A stretch of DNA of 64,000 nt from Eonycteris spelaea (taxonomy: Eukaryota; Chordata; Mammalia; Chiroptera; Pteropodidae), in NCBI GenBank assembly GCA_003508835.1, contig PUFA01000092.1:3844001-3908000 (forward strand), read 5' to 3'. Below are positions 49,768-63,640 of this stretch, one piece after another. Positions within the stretch are counted from its first letter, which is position 1. Each line of letters starts with the position of its first letter. Both the position numbers and the translations under genes were made by a program. The notes under the pieces were generated by a model, which worked only from the letters and a program-made list of their open reading frames with translations, ran no database searches and was not told the DNA's origin.

Positions 49768-50689
49768 ATGCCACAGATGAAACAACAGGCGAAAACTCCA
49801 GAAAATAAGCTAAATGAAATGGAAGCAAGCAACCTACCAGAGACAGAGTTCAAAATAATGGTTGAAAGGATGCTCAATGAACTTATGAAGAGAATGGATG
49901 AGCATAATGAGAACATCAAAAGAGAGATAGTAAGCATAAAAAGGTACAGAGAAGCCATAAAAAAGAACCAGACAGAAAAGAAGAATACAATAACTGAAAT
50001 GAAGAATACACTAGAAGGATTCAACAGTAGACTGGATGAAGCAGAGATTGAATCAACGAATTGGAAGGCAAGGTAGCAGAATTCACCCAATCAGAACAAC
50101 AAAAAGAAAAAGAATTTTAAAAAATGAGGCTAGTTTAAGAGACCTGTGGGACAATATGAAGCATAACAATATCCGGATCATAGGAGTACCTGAAGGAATA
50201 AGAGAGAGCAAGGGATTGAGAATCTATTTGGAGAAATAATGACAGAAAAACTTTCCTAACCTGGCAAAGGAATTAGACATACAAGTTCAGGAAGCACAGA
50301 GTCCCAACAAGAGGAATTCAAACAGACCTATGCCAAGACATATCATAATTAAAATGCCAAAGGTCAAAGACAAAGAGAGAATCTTAAAAGCAGCAAGAGA
50401 AAGGCAGCTAATTACTTACAAGGGTATCCCCCATAAGAATGTTTGTCAATTTTTCAATGGAAACTTTGTAAGCCAGCAGGGACTGGCAAGAAATATTCAA
50501 AGTTATGAAAAACAGGAATCCACAACCACAAATACTCTATCCAGCAAGTCTTTCAATAAAATGGAAGGTGAGATAAAGAGCTTCCTAAACAGGAAAAAGC
50601 TTAAGGAATTCATCACCAACAAGCCAGTATTACAAAAATGTTCAAGGGACTTCTGTAAAAAGAAGGGGTACAAAAGAAAACAGAAATAA
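49768..50689 (+). pseudogene. L1 ORF1 relic
   Basis: ORF1 encodes the RNA-binding chaperone of L1 particles. The first frame begins MPQMKQQAKTPENKLNEMEA and runs to 50076 with a heptad-rich coiled coil. A frameshift then moves the protein to the next frame, where the DNA-order motifs LRDLWDNMKHNNIRIIGVPE occur (50036-50239). A third block at 50330-50689 starts MPRHIIIKMPKVKDKERIL and ends KKKGYKRKQK. At least two frame breaks make it non-functional. Confidence 0.85.
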
Positions 50690-50699
50690 CAAATACAAA

Positions 50700-53600
50700 T
50701 AATAAAATGGCAGTAACTATGTACCTGTCAGTAATCACTTTAAATGTAAATAGATTAAATGTTAGAACACAAAACAAGTCTCAATAAGTTTAAAAAGATT
50801 GAAATCATATCAATTGTCTTCTCTAATCACAATGATATGAAACCAGAAATCAACTACAAAAAAACCCTGGAAAATACATAAACACATGGAGGCTAAATAG
50901 CTGCTATTAACAATGAATGGGTTATTAAGAAAATCAAGGGAGAAATCAAAAGATACCTAGAGACAAATGAAAATGAAAACACAACTCAAAATTTATGGGA
51001 CACAGCGAAAGCAGTCTTAAGAGGGAAATTCATAGCAATAGTCCTACCTCAAGGAACAAGGAAAAGCTCAAATAAATAATTTAACCTTACACTCAGAAGA
51101 ACTAGGGGGGAAACCCAGCAAATAAAGCCCAAAATGAATAGAAGGAAGGAAATAATAAAGATTAGAGCGGAAATCAACAAAATAGAGTCTAGAAAAACAA
51201 CACAAAAGATTAATGAAACCAAAAGCTGGTTCTTTGAAAGGATAAATAAAGTTGACAGACCCTTAGCCAGACTCATAAATGAAAGAGGGAGAGGACTCAA
51301 ATAAATAAAATCAGAAATGAAAGAGGAGAAATAACCATGGACTCCACAGAAATACAATGAATCATAAGAAAATACTATGAGCAATTATATTGCAACAAAT
51401 TGGACAATCTGGAAGAAATGAACACATTCCTAGAAACATACAATCTCCCAGGACTGAGTCAAGAAGAAACAGAAAATCTGAACCAACCGATTACCACCAA
51501 TGATATAGAATCAGTAATTAAAAACCTCCCAAAAAAACAAAAGTCCTGGACCAGATGGTTTCTAGGTGAATTTTACCAAATGTTCAAAGAATTATCACCT
51601 ATTCTTCTCACATTATTCAAAAAATTCAAGAGGGAAGGCTACAAAACTCCTTTTATGAGGCTACCATTACTTGATTCCAAAAACCAGAGAAAAACATTCT
51701 AAAATGAGAACTATAGGCCAATATCTCTTATGAATATTGATGTAAAAACCCTCAATAAAATCATAGCAAACCAAATTCAGCAACATTAAAAATATCATAC
51801 ACCATGATCAAGTTGGATTTATTCCTGGGATGCAAGGTGGCAAAATATCTATAAATCAATTAATGTGATATACCACATTAACAAATCAAAAGGTAGAAAC
51901 CACATGATCATATCAATAGATGCAGAAAAAACATTTGACAAAATCCAGCATCCATTTATGATAAAAACTCTCAGCAAAGTGCAAATAGAGGGAACATACC
52001 TCAACATAATAAAGATCATATATGACAAGCCTAGCTAACATCATACTCTATGGGGAAAGGCTAAAAGCATTTTCCTTAAGATCAGGAACAAGACAAGGAT
52101 GCCCACTTTCACCACCCATCTTCAACATTGTATTGGAAGTCTTAGCCACAGCAATAAGGTAAAAAAGAGAAATAAAAGGCATCTGAATTGGAAAGAAAGA
52201 AGTAAAACTCTTGTTACTTGCTAATGACATGATACTATATAGAGGGAACCGTAAAGATTTTACCCCCAACCTGGTAGAACTGATCAATGAATTCAGTAAA
52301 GTAACAGGTTATAAAATAAATATTCAGAATTCAGTGGCATTTTTATACACCAATGATGAACTTTCAGAAAGAGAAATTTTTAAAAAATCCCATTAATAAT
52401 TCATTGAAAACTATAAAACACCTGGGACTCAAATTAACCAAGAAGGTGAAAGACCTGTTCTCAGAAAATTATGTCATTGAAAAAAGAAATTGAAGAAGAT
52501 ACAAATAAATGGAAGCATATACCATGCTCATTGGTAGGAAGAATCAGCATCATTAAAATTCTCATATTACTCAAAGCAATCTATAGATCCAGTGCAAAAC
52601 CTATCAAAATACCAACGGCATTTTTTTTCAGAGAGCTAGAACAAATAATCCTAAAATTTATATGGAAGCATAAAGACATAGAATAGCCACAGCAATCTTG
52701 AGAAAGAAGAACAAAGTTGGAAGTATCATACTACCTGATATCAAACTATACTGCAAGGCTACAGTAATCAAAACAGCATGATACTGGCATGAATACAGAT
52801 ACATTGATCAATGGAACAGAATAGAGAGCCTAGAAATAAATCCACATTTATATGATCACATGACAAAAGAGGTAAGAATATACAGTAGGGTAAAGACAGT
52901 CTCTTTAATAAATGGTGTTGGAAAAAATTGGATGGATACATGCAAAAAAATGAAGCTGGACCACCTTCTTACACCGTATATAAGAATAGATTCAAAATGG
53001 ATTAAAGATTTAAATACAAGACCCAAAACCATAAAACTTCTAGAAGAAAACATAAGCAGTAAACTCTCTGATATTACTAACAGTAATTTCTTTTTGGATA
53101 TATCTCCTCAGGCAAGGGAAACAAAAAATAAATAAATAAATAAACAAATGGGACTACATCAAACTAAAAAGTTTTTGTACAGCAAAGGAAACCATCAAAA
53201 AACAAAAAGACAACCAACTGTTTGGAAAAAGATATTCATTAATGATACATCTGATAAGGGCTTGATAAGGGCTTAATATCCAAAATATATGTAAATAAAA
53301 AAAAACTCATACAACTCAACAACAAAAACAAATAATCCAATTAGAAAATGGACAGAAGATCTGAACAGATACTTCTCCAAAGAGAAAACATGGATGACTA
53401 ATAGACATATGAAAAGATGCTCAAGGTCCCTAATCATCAGAGAAATGCAAATTTAAAACCACAATGAGACATCACCTCAACCTGTCAGAATGGTTATCAA
53501 CAATAAATCAAAAAAACAAGTGTTGGTGAGGATGCAGAGAATAGGAAACCTCTTACTTTGTTGGTGGGATTGCAAATTGGTGCAACAGCTATGGAAAACA

Positions 53601-53955
53601 GTCTAGCGGTTTCTCAAAATATTAAAAATGGATATACTTTTTGACCCAGCAATTGCACTTTTGGGTATTTATCCAAAGAAAACCAAAACAATAATTAGTA
53701 AAGATCTATGCATCCCAATATTCATGACAGCACAATTTACAATAGCCAAGATATGGAAGCAACCTAAATGCCCATCAACAGATGACTAGATAAAGTTATG
53801 GTTCATATATATAATAGAAGATTGCTTAGCCATTAAAAAAATGAAATCCTGCCATGTCTAATGACATGGATGGACCTAGAGGTTATTATGCTGAGTGAAA
53901 TAAGTCAGACAGAGAAAGATAAATAGCATATGATTTCACTTATATGTGAAATCTA
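50700..53955 (+). pseudogene. L1 ORF2 relic lacking most of the endonuclease
   Basis: Only the first residues of ORF2 are present (LSVITLNVNRLN). Codons near 50800 already correspond to the end of the endonuclease domain (FSNHNDMKPEINY). The linker and reverse transcriptase can then be followed with stops and frameshifts: NTFLETYNLPGLSQEE at about 51420, the [11 protein letters not shown] region just before it, and a palm block at 52211-52396. The catalytic FADD is LAND (52217-52228). The C-terminal region with [14 protein letters not shown] wording and DTCKKMKLDHLL follows. It is inactive. Confidence 0.85.
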
Positions 53956-54350
53956 ATGAACAAAAAGAACAAACTAATCAAAAACAGACTCACAAATATA
54001 GTGGAAAATTTGCTGATGGACAGAGAGGAAAGGATTTGGAGGGCTGGGAGAATGGGTGAAGGGTTAAAGAAGTACAAATTAGTAGTTGATAAATGGTCAC
54101 AGGGATGGGGAGCAAGTTAAAGGAATGCAGTTATTAATATATTGGCTAGGTGGGAAACTGGAGGAGGGAAGGAGCAATTGGGAGATTGTTTTATAAACTA
54201 TATAAATGTCTATCCAATGTACTGTATACTTGAAACTAATTTAAGTAAATAAATAAATAAATTTATTTAAAAAAGAAAAAAGTGAAAAAAAATAAAAGCA
54301 ACAAAGCCAATTTTAAATATGCAAAAAAAAAAAAAAGAATGACTAAACTT

Positions 54351-56640
54351 AATAGCAGCAATTGTAATCTCAAGAGTAGTATCCGATTACTAAAAATTCT
54401 TTTAATGTGATCTCTTAATTTATGGCCATATAAACAACGATAAAAGTGTTAAAGTTTGGTTATGCTTGCATGTGGCTTCCCTTGAACAATAGTGGGCAGT
54501 TGGTGGCACAAGTGACAAAACAAGTTGCAATATCTTAGCATGATATGGGACTTTTTAAAGGTCTATCCCGGTGGAAACTTTAGCAGATCAAAGGAAACGA
54601 ATCTGATCAGTTAGTATCAAACTACAACACTACACACTGCTTTTTTACTAGGGTCCTGATAAACAAAGGTATTCAATTACTTTTTTAAAATTAATAATCT
54701 TTATATAATGAAATTTTGCTTTACCAAAGGTCATATTGACATTAGAATAATGTGGCACAATTATTTATAAAACAAGAATATCAAAAATATCCAAGAAAAC
54801 TATATATTCTTGATCAAGAACACAAATTCTAGAGAGGCTATAAAATTCCATTAAATGAGTGATTCTAAAATAAAAGTTCCAATACTGTTGCAACTCTGAA
54901 CTAAAGATAACCTAAATATTCTGAGTCAGGTCAATTGATGCTGGAAGAAAAGCAAGTGTACAAAAGGACCAGTAAGTACATGGCTGTCTGTGTTTACTAT
55001 TTGTCTTACTAATGATCCTGCATCTCAGTTATCGCAATTTTCAATTTTTTTGGAGCTGGGTTATTAAATGTTTTAAAGTTAGAGATTTCTACTTGTTTCA
55101 ATCCCAATTAATTTCCAATCTCTATGAGAGTTTTGAAAAGAATTCTTAAGTGTCAATGAAACTCATTTAATCATCACCAATTGTTTCGAATAGACTTCCT
55201 GGTGGAAACCTCTCATAAAAACTTAAAACTTTTTCTAAAAAAGATAATTAAAAAATATGTTAGATAAAATTTACAGAACTATCAGTCTTCAAAGTGTAAT
55301 CATGTCCTGGAAGTTTAAGAGGATGAAGAAATAAAATTACCTGTTAAACAATTTAATTGGACCTGGGTGTATTTAATACAAACACATTTTTTTTACACCC
55401 ATGAATATGAAAAACAGATACTCAAGTCACAACTAGAAATCTGTTAGACATGCAGAAAAAATACATGAATCTCTCAATTATAAGTTGACAGCAATATTAT
55501 GGCACCTCATTCATTTTGCAGTAGCTTTCAAAGGAAAAAACTATATTAAATGAAAACAATTATTTTAATATGCCAATAATATTCTTTTATTCACATAATT
55601 ATATATTTTTTTCTTTTAGCAGCAAACCAGAATTTGAGAGTAAATCTACATGTCTGATGTCTAAGAATCCTGCATTATGTTAGGCTATTTTAATTATGAA
55701 TAATACCATGGTGACCCACTGTATTTCATAATTTATGCTCAAACCTTGACCTCTTTAACATCTTAAGGCTTGAGAGGAGAATTTCTAGGCATGTTGGAGA
55801 ATACCAGTGTTTTCCCTGCAATTTCTACTTAGGTAAAATTATAGGTCTTTTTGTAAATTAAAAATTACTTTCCTTAAAAGCCAGCTGGGAGCTTTTGATA
55901 GATAGGTGTTCAATGCTTTAGTGAAAGGCTTTCACTTCACATAAACAAGATCCTCATTTAATTTAAAATTCGATGGCAAATAACAAAGTTAAACAAGTTT
56001 CTTCTAAATACAGGTATGCATATGCTCAGAAAATGACAAAGTACTCTTTCTATTTCCCCTAGATAGCTGGTGGGTTTTTAAGAAAATATCACTGTAAAAT
56101 ATATTCCAACAGTAGTCACATTAAATGTGAAGAGAGAAGACTAGAATTTGAGAAAATATGGTATGTTTCTATTTCTTTCTTTTCTATTTTGTGTATCGGT
56201 CTGATATGTTCCTGTCACACTTTTGAATATTACAGCTATGGCAGCACATTGAAAGAGTTCAAGACTTGAAGCAAAGTTAAAGTGAGCAATAATTACAACA
56301 AAATTAACTGTACAATGTACAAAATGTACAAAATGGCAATGGTACAATAATATCTCACAATATTTGTAAAAGCAGGGACAGTTATCAGACAGTTCATTTG
56401 GTTATTTTTTTAATACTGTGTTGCTGATGCCTTGACTATGTATTCTTTAATACTTACTGTGTAAAGTTCTTGTATCTTTCCATGCTACATGATTTTTTTC
56501 TTTGTTGACAACTTAATGTTACTTTCATGGGCTGCTTACTTCTACTCTACACTTTCCCATTTGACTTACTCAGCTCAGCATCCCATCTGACAGACATCAC
56601 CTTAGCCATGTAAATCTCAGTTGTAGCAGGTATTAGTTTG
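54351..56640. other. Intergenic DNA, no recognised element
   Basis: About 2.3 kb of AT-rich unique-looking sequence. No supported gene. Confidence 0.4.
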
Positions 56641-56651
56641 GTTGATAGTTT

Positions 56652-57609
<958 letters not shown>

Positions 57610-57740
57610 TTATAGAGTTCATTACACCTTAACCATAATGTTCACAACAACCATATTATTATCCCTGTTTGGTCACACAGCTGCCAGTGGCAGAGCTAGA
57701 GTCTGAACCCGTCCTCTGGCAACAAATTAACATTCTTTTT
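57610..57740 (-). repeat. MIR SINE, antisense
   Basis: 'tgttcacaacaaccatatta', 'ttggtcacacagctgccagt' and 'agagtctgaacccgtcctct' are antisense MIR phrases. Confidence 0.75.
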
Positions 57741-57834
57741 CTTACTCTACACTGCCTCCCATTCAAGCTCTTTACACGCTTGAAATCAAGCATGCCTCCT
57801 ACATGCTTAGAATCAGAAGTCCTACCTCCAGCAT

Positions 57835-58010
57835 CTATTAGCTCACTGACCTCAGGAAAGTTACTTTAATCTCCTTGCACTTTGCATTACTCATCTATGC
57901 AATGAGAATTATGACATCTTTCCTGTCATTATTGAGTTGTTGGAAGATCAAATAAAACAGTGTTTTGTGACAATAGTATTTAAACATATAAGAGGTTGTT
58001 ATAATTAAAA
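57835..58010 (+). repeat. MIR SINE
   Basis: 'ctgacctcaggaaagttact', 'cattactcatctatgcaatg' and 'tggaagatcaaataaaacag' follow MIR in the sense direction. The neighbouring MIR is in the opposite orientation. Confidence 0.75.
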
Positions 58011-58224
58011 TGCATAAAGAAAAAGGTTGATGAGATTTCCCAGCTCCTAGTTATTATCTTTAAGGACTCATGGTAGCAATAGTTGGAAATAATTTCTCCT
58101 CAATTAGGCATGCATTGGGCCATTGTGGAATTAGTATTGCATCCAGTTTATGTCTTTTCACCTCGAGGATGCCATGAAGTGGAGAAGTTCAGAGTAGTTT
58201 AATAATATGATGAAAGTAGTGAAT

Positions 58225-58470
58225 AAATAAGACCCATGAGAACAGGTAAAAGGAGCTGGAATTAATTAGTCTGGAGACAATAATTGCCTTCTAATACATG
58301 AGGCATTTTCATAAAAAAGATGTAGATCAACTTTTAACCATCTTCTCTGAGAAATGACTTGAAAGTAACTGAAAATACAGTGCAAACATAAGAAAGAAGG
58401 GTTGTTTGTTAAATATTAAAACAGGCTATTAAAAGATGTGAAGTCTCCTTTGTTGATGACTTTCCAAAGA
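58225..58470 (+). repeat. Possible L3/CR1 LINE fragment
   Basis: 'gtagatcaacttttaaccat', 'cttctctgagaaatgacttg' and 'ggctattaaaagatgtgaag' resemble the CR1/L3 3' region. Weak. Confidence 0.35.
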
Positions 58471-59019
58471 AAAATAGACACAATCAATTTGGTATGGCTA
58501 GGAAAAAGATGTACTTGCAATCAGGGAGCTAGAAAAGCTAAATTACTGAGATCTTTTAGCTTTCAAGAATTCTACAGCTCTCTCGCTAATTCCCTGATTA
58601 ATCATAAAAGGTAGGTAGCAAACTTTTCTAATGATCTTTGTCCAAATATGCAGACTATGTTAATTTATTACTATCTATACATACTAATAAATGTGTATAT
58701 AGTTGTTACTGTTTTGTTTGCTTGTTTGTTTTATAAGAGGAGAGTGAGATAGGTGTAGAGGTTGAATTAATCCAAGTCTTTGGTTCATGATTCAGTACCA
58801 TCGATCTGAACAAGGCTAAAAAGCAACTGTAAATGGATTCCTCCCATTATCGCATTCCTCACCTTCCAACACATAACTGCTTTAATGCATTTGATATATA
58901 TTTTTAAGTTTAAATGGAGCTTTGGAAATATATCATTTTGCATGTGTATATTTAAATTTTTACATTAATAGGTCTCATTCTTTTCTTTTCCATTTTCACC
59001 AAGCATTATATTTTAAGCT
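58471..59019. other. Intergenic DNA, no recognised element
   Basis: No gene or named repeat recognised. Confidence 0.4.
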
Positions 59020-59700
59020 CTATGTAGTTTCTAATTGCTTTGTCATATTCAGCAATGTGCATCCACATCTTTTTCCATCTTCCTCTAGTGGTGTATAATG
59101 AGGTTGTTTTCAATTCCCGCTTCTACAAACAATGTGAAAAAGGTATTCACTTACATGCTTCTTTTTGTAAGGTTTCTCTCTCCTCCTTTTTCTTGAGGAA
59201 TATGATTCAAAATCATACATAATTGTATACTTGCTCTGCCAGATTGTTCTCCAAAATGTCAATATCCAAGTATAAGGGAGTTCTCATTTCCCCATCAACA
59301 CTTAGCGTTATTGAACTTGGAAAATTTCCCCAACTTGATGGGAGTAAAGTAATAATAACTCATTGTTGATTTTCTTCTTTACTTACTGAGATAATATTCT
59401 TGTCACTCATTTATATATTTCTTCATCTTCTAGGATTTTTAATCTTGTTGATTCCAGGAGTTCCTCTATAGTATAGCTTTTCCCCTTTACCTATTCCTTA
59501 TGTCTATTCCATTTGCCTACCTGTCTATTATAATTGACATTTGGGTTGGGATTGCAGTGAATTTACAGAGTAATTCAGGGATAATTGACATCTTTACACT
59601 AAATCACTCCTTTTACATGCATAGGCTAGATCTCCATTTATTCGGATCTTTTTAAATGTTATTTAGTAGAGTTTTAAATTTCTCCCTACAGGACTAAGGC
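59020..59700 (-). mobile_element. L1M fragment, minus strand
   Basis: 'agaatatgattcaaaatcat'-like bases, 'agattgttctccaaaatgtc', 'cttcatcttctaggattttt' and 'gggattgcagtgaatttaca' follow the antisense 3' part of an old L1. Confidence 0.65.
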
Positions 59701-60539
59701 ATTAATGATATCTCGACTAACAGGTTGGCATTATTAACTAATTAAGTGTACATGTTCAATATTAACTCTGTTCATGACCTTTGTGTCTGTAGTGTTTATA
59801 AATTTCACAAAACAAAGTTTGTTTGACTCAATCTGTGCAGTGTCTACACAGCTCCATGTAATGACAGGTATTGATATGCACTTTTGATTAAATGACTCCT
59901 TATTTTTTCTCATAAAATGCCTCCAAAAAATTGTTGAATTCTAAGATAACCATTTTTAGGATAAGAAGTTGCTGAATTAGTAATAATAGAATAATTTTGT
60001 AGGATAATCCAGTACCTCATTTATATTACAAAATTTTTATTGTGTTGTTACTATATGGCAAGCTATCACATGTTCTCGTGTGGTCTGTGGATCCTTGTGA
60101 GCCCAAGACCTTTTCAGTTTGTGAGTTAAGAATTATATTTTCAAGTTTTCTGAGGTGTTATTTGCTTTTTCCACTCTGTTCACATTTGCACAAATGTGGA
60201 AAAAATAATGGGTAAAACTGCCAGTGTCAGCGTGAGTCAAGGCAGTATCACCAAACTGTACTAATAATCGTTGCCCTCTTCACTCTCCACTCACAACACG
60301 TTAATTATGTTACATTAATTTTGTAACTCTAATCTTTGAATATGACTTTTTAATATTTCGCACACTGAAGTACCATGGTTATCTTGAGGAAAAGCACTTT
60401 TGCCATTACATAAAAGCTGAATTGGCCACATTTTTTTCATGGAACATCATTATTAATTGAAAGAATGACTGGCTGACAAACTGTGATGGTCAGACTTAGG
60501 TACGAAAATGAAGGGTAAAGAAAATGAAAGACACGAAAT
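59701..60539. other. Intergenic DNA, no recognised element
   Basis: No gene or named repeat recognised. Confidence 0.4.
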
Positions 60540-61240
60540 AACTGACCTCATTAATGCTGGGTATGGAGGTGAATAAATATATAAAGATAACTTCAGATAG
60601 TGTAATGCTCTAAAAGAAGTGAGGTGAAATGACAGACAGTACATAGGTAAAAAATGCTTTAAAAACTAAGCTCAGGAAGCCTTCTTTGAGGAAGTTACAG
60701 TTTGATCTGAGACTTGAAGAAGGAGTAAAAGTTACCAATGAAAGACCAGGGGAGAGCATTCTAGGAAGAGGAAAGAAAATTTCATCAGTCTGAGACAAAA
60801 AGTGCTCGCATGTTTGGGAACCAGAGAAAAGACCAACGTGGCTGGAATAGAGTGGTCACCAGAGAAGCACTACTAGAAGAGTTGGAGAATCAGGAAGAGG
60901 AGAAAGGGCTTTGGTGGCCCTCATTTGGATTAAAATAGAAGTCCAGTGGGCCACTGAAGCCTGAAGTAGGGACTATATAGAATTTGATTAAGATGTTAGA
61001 CAATGACTCTGGCTGCTGTGTAGAGAAGATGCTGGGTAGTAAGAATTAAAGAGGGAGACCAATTAGGCAGCCAAGAGGTGAGTGATTAAACCAAAGTGGT
61101 GGCACTGGAGATTGATAAAAGGTGATAGATTACAGATATATGTTGGGGTAACAAAAGGATCCACTGATGGGAAGTGGGGAGAAGGAAAGGGAGGAATCAA
61201 GGTGATTCCTACGTTTTTGAGTGAACAAGGGATTGAGAGT
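60540..61240 (-). repeat. L2 LINE, antisense
   Basis: A long antisense L2: 'aggaagccttctttgaggaa', 'gggagagcattctaggaaga', 'tgactctggctgctgtgtag', 'agggagaccaattaggcagc' and 'ggaatcaaggtgattcctac' appear in the right order. Confidence 0.85.
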
Positions 61241-61519
61241 GCATTGGCTGATGCCCATTACTACATAATCACCACATCACCACACCTTCAGCTCTTTTGA
61301 ACCTCTCCATTAAACTTGCCTGGCAAAAACTCCAAACTCAGTCACAGCTAAATCTCTACTGACTCCTCATTTGCAAGTGAGCAATGAAACATGAATGGAG
61401 AAAAATCACATGCTCACAGTAACTGATCATTCTTCATGACTTCAAATTGCAAATGAGCCTTTGCCCTGCCACATAATCCTACTATAATTTCTTAGTTCAT
61501 TTTTCCTTCTTACTCTCCT

Positions 61520-63000
61520 AGGTAACTATTTTATGTGTTCGTTTCTCTCTTTAACCTCCAATACCTCTCTGTTCTTCATTTTATCAGCTGATAATGACCT
61601 TCTTATCAATCAAAATGAGCTTCCACATCTCTGGCTATATCTGCCAAACTACTGCAAACTGAGCATCCTGGCTTCCCTCCCCGTTCAGTGGATGAACCTA
61701 GGACCATCATATCCATCTGAATCTGGACCCCCTCCTTTTTGCCTACTCATGAACATTGTTCCAACAGATCACTCCTGTCTTTCCTGAGCCATCAGTCAGC
61801 ATTTGCAGCACTGTAGTTAAGCTTTCATTTTATTGACATTACCCTTGTCAAGGTCATCAGTGATCCCCACATTGTTAAAATAATGATCCTTTCTCAGACT
61901 TCATCTTAATCACTTTCTTAGCAGCATTTAACAGAGTCAATCACTCCCTTTGCTTGAAACACTTTCTTCACTTTTCCTCCAGGTGGTATGCTCTTTGGTT
62001 CTCCTATATTACTGGCAATTTTTTTCTCAGTCTCTTCAGTGGGTTCTTCCTCATCTTCCCAAACAGTAAATGTTGAAACCTCCCCAGATCTTAGTCCTTG
62101 GGTCTCTTTGCCTTTTCTTATCTACACTCATTCCTTACTGATCTATTCAAGCCCTGTGACTGTAAACACTATTCATAAACTGATGAGTTCCAATTAGTAT
62201 CTTATACCTAACCATGCCCTCAAACCCCAGACTCATATCCAGCAACCACTTGACATTATCATTTGGTCATTTAGCAGTTATCTTAAATTTAACATGTCCA
62301 ACTGAGCTCCTGTCCCCCTAGTTGTCCCCGAAATACTGTTCCACCTACACCATTCATCTTTTCAGTAACACCATAACTCCATTTGTTCAAGTCAAAAACC
62401 TTGAAATATACTTGACTCTTCTGTTGCCCAATCCATCAGTAAAATTCTGTTAGCTGTAACTTTAAAGCATATCTAGAATCATACTACTTTTCACCACATC
62501 TACTGCCACCATTCTAGGTCAGGTTGTCATCATTTCTTGCCTATAAACTCTTAGTTGGTGTCTTTGCTTCTGCCTTCGTCTCCCTACAGGATACTATGCA
62601 GTAGCCAGAATGATTATTTAAAATACTGTTTTAATGTCTGCTTAAAATCTTCTGAATAAAAATCAAAATTCTTACCATCACCTTGAATAAATGATCAGGC
62701 CCCTTGCCACCTCTCCAACTTCCTTTTCTAACAGTCTTCTCTTTCCATCCCACCTCTCAACTCCACGTCAGCAACACCAGACTCCTTGCTGTTCCTTGAA
62801 CACATTAAGCACACTCCTACTTTAGGAATTTTCTCACTTGCAGCTCCCTCCATCTGGAATGCTCTTCTTTTAGCTATCTACATGGCTTACTTCCTCACTT
62901 CTTTCAGGTTTCTGCTTGAATATCATTTTCTCATAAAAGATATTCCCTTAACACTTTCAACTTCTAGGTAAAGATCGAGGTTTGAACACCTGTGTTTCCC
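61520..63000 (+). repeat. L2 LINE with ORF2 reverse transcriptase relic
   Basis: One of the longest L2 copies here. 'cttgtcaaggtcatcagtga' and 'cagcatttaacagagtcaat' encode the LLDLSAAFDTVDHS region in decayed form. A frame at 61988-62197 keeps SVSSVGSSSSSQTVNVETSP-like wording. 'gccagaatgattatttaaaa' and the frame at 62786-62971 (SLAAPSIWNALLLAIYMAYF) match the ORF2 C-terminus. There is no intact frame. Confidence 0.85.
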
Positions 63001-63254
63001 TCAGCACTCTCCTCAATCTCTACTAAATGGAAGTTAATAAATAAGTTTTAAACCCATAAGTTTACAAAGAAAAATAGCAAAATAAGAGACACTAATGACA
63101 AAATTTTGGAAGTTGGTTAGAAGAAATAACAGAGCACACATAGAGACATATATATGACTATCCATTCCTCTTAGCTATATTTTTCTCAGTAGCACTTAAT
63201 CTAGATAAATATAAATAAGTATAAATGAAAAATATATATTTACTTAAAAAATAT

Positions 63255-63330
63255 TTTGTTGTCTCTTTCCCCTTCTGAGAATGTAAGCTGCATGGCAGTA
63301 GTCTTTTCTGTTTGGTTTAGTGTTGTATTT
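63255..63330 (+). repeat. L2 3' end fragment
   Basis: 'gagaatgtaagctgcatggc' followed by 'agtcttttctgtttggttta' matches the L2 3' UTR, and is probably the continuation of the L2 to its left. Confidence 0.6.
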
Positions 63331-63429
63331 TTTGGCTTTGGAATGATATATATAGTCAATACAAATTTTTGATTGTGTAACTCGGGTGGCCTGGGTTAGG
63401 TGCAGTTTGTAGAGGGTGTGGGGTTGTGG

Positions 63430-63640
63430 CAATCAAGAGTTCTGATTCTGAGGTTAAGTTTGAGCTATTAGACCCAGGTGAAGATGTCAAGTGACTATCT
63501 GGATACATTAAGTTGAATGCAGAGGCCTGGGCTAATGTATAAATTTTGGAATCATCAACATTGAGACTAGGCGAGATCCCCGGGGTAGTATAAATACAAA
63601 AAGAGAAAAAATGCCAAGCTCTGAGCCCTGGGCCCAGGCA
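63430..63640 (-). repeat. L2 LINE, antisense
   Basis: 'agctattagacccaggtgaa', 'gatgtcaagtgactatctgg', 'aaattttggaatcatcaaca' and 'aagctctgagccctgggccc' are antisense L2 ORF2 phrases. They continue the wording of the antisense L2 at 60540-61240. Confidence 0.75.

Larger units (their letters stand above)
47332..54337 (+). mobile_element. Long L1 retrotransposon, plus strand, endonuclease region missing
   Basis: The 5' end reads 'ggaggatcccagaagatggc', 'agactaggtaaaag', typical of an L1 start. A 5' UTR of about 2.4 kb follows, with degenerate internal repeats, then ORF1 (49768-50689), a broken ORF2 (about 50700-53955) and a 3' UTR with 'gatttcacttatatgtgaaa' and an A-rich end at about 54337. 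Near 50790 the sequence jumps from the first codons of ORF2 to a segment near the end of the endonuclease domain. AATGGCTAAGTTT at 47319-47331 and AATGACTAAACTT at 54338-54350 are a likely diverged target-site duplication (10 of 13, transitions only). Confidence 0.85.
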
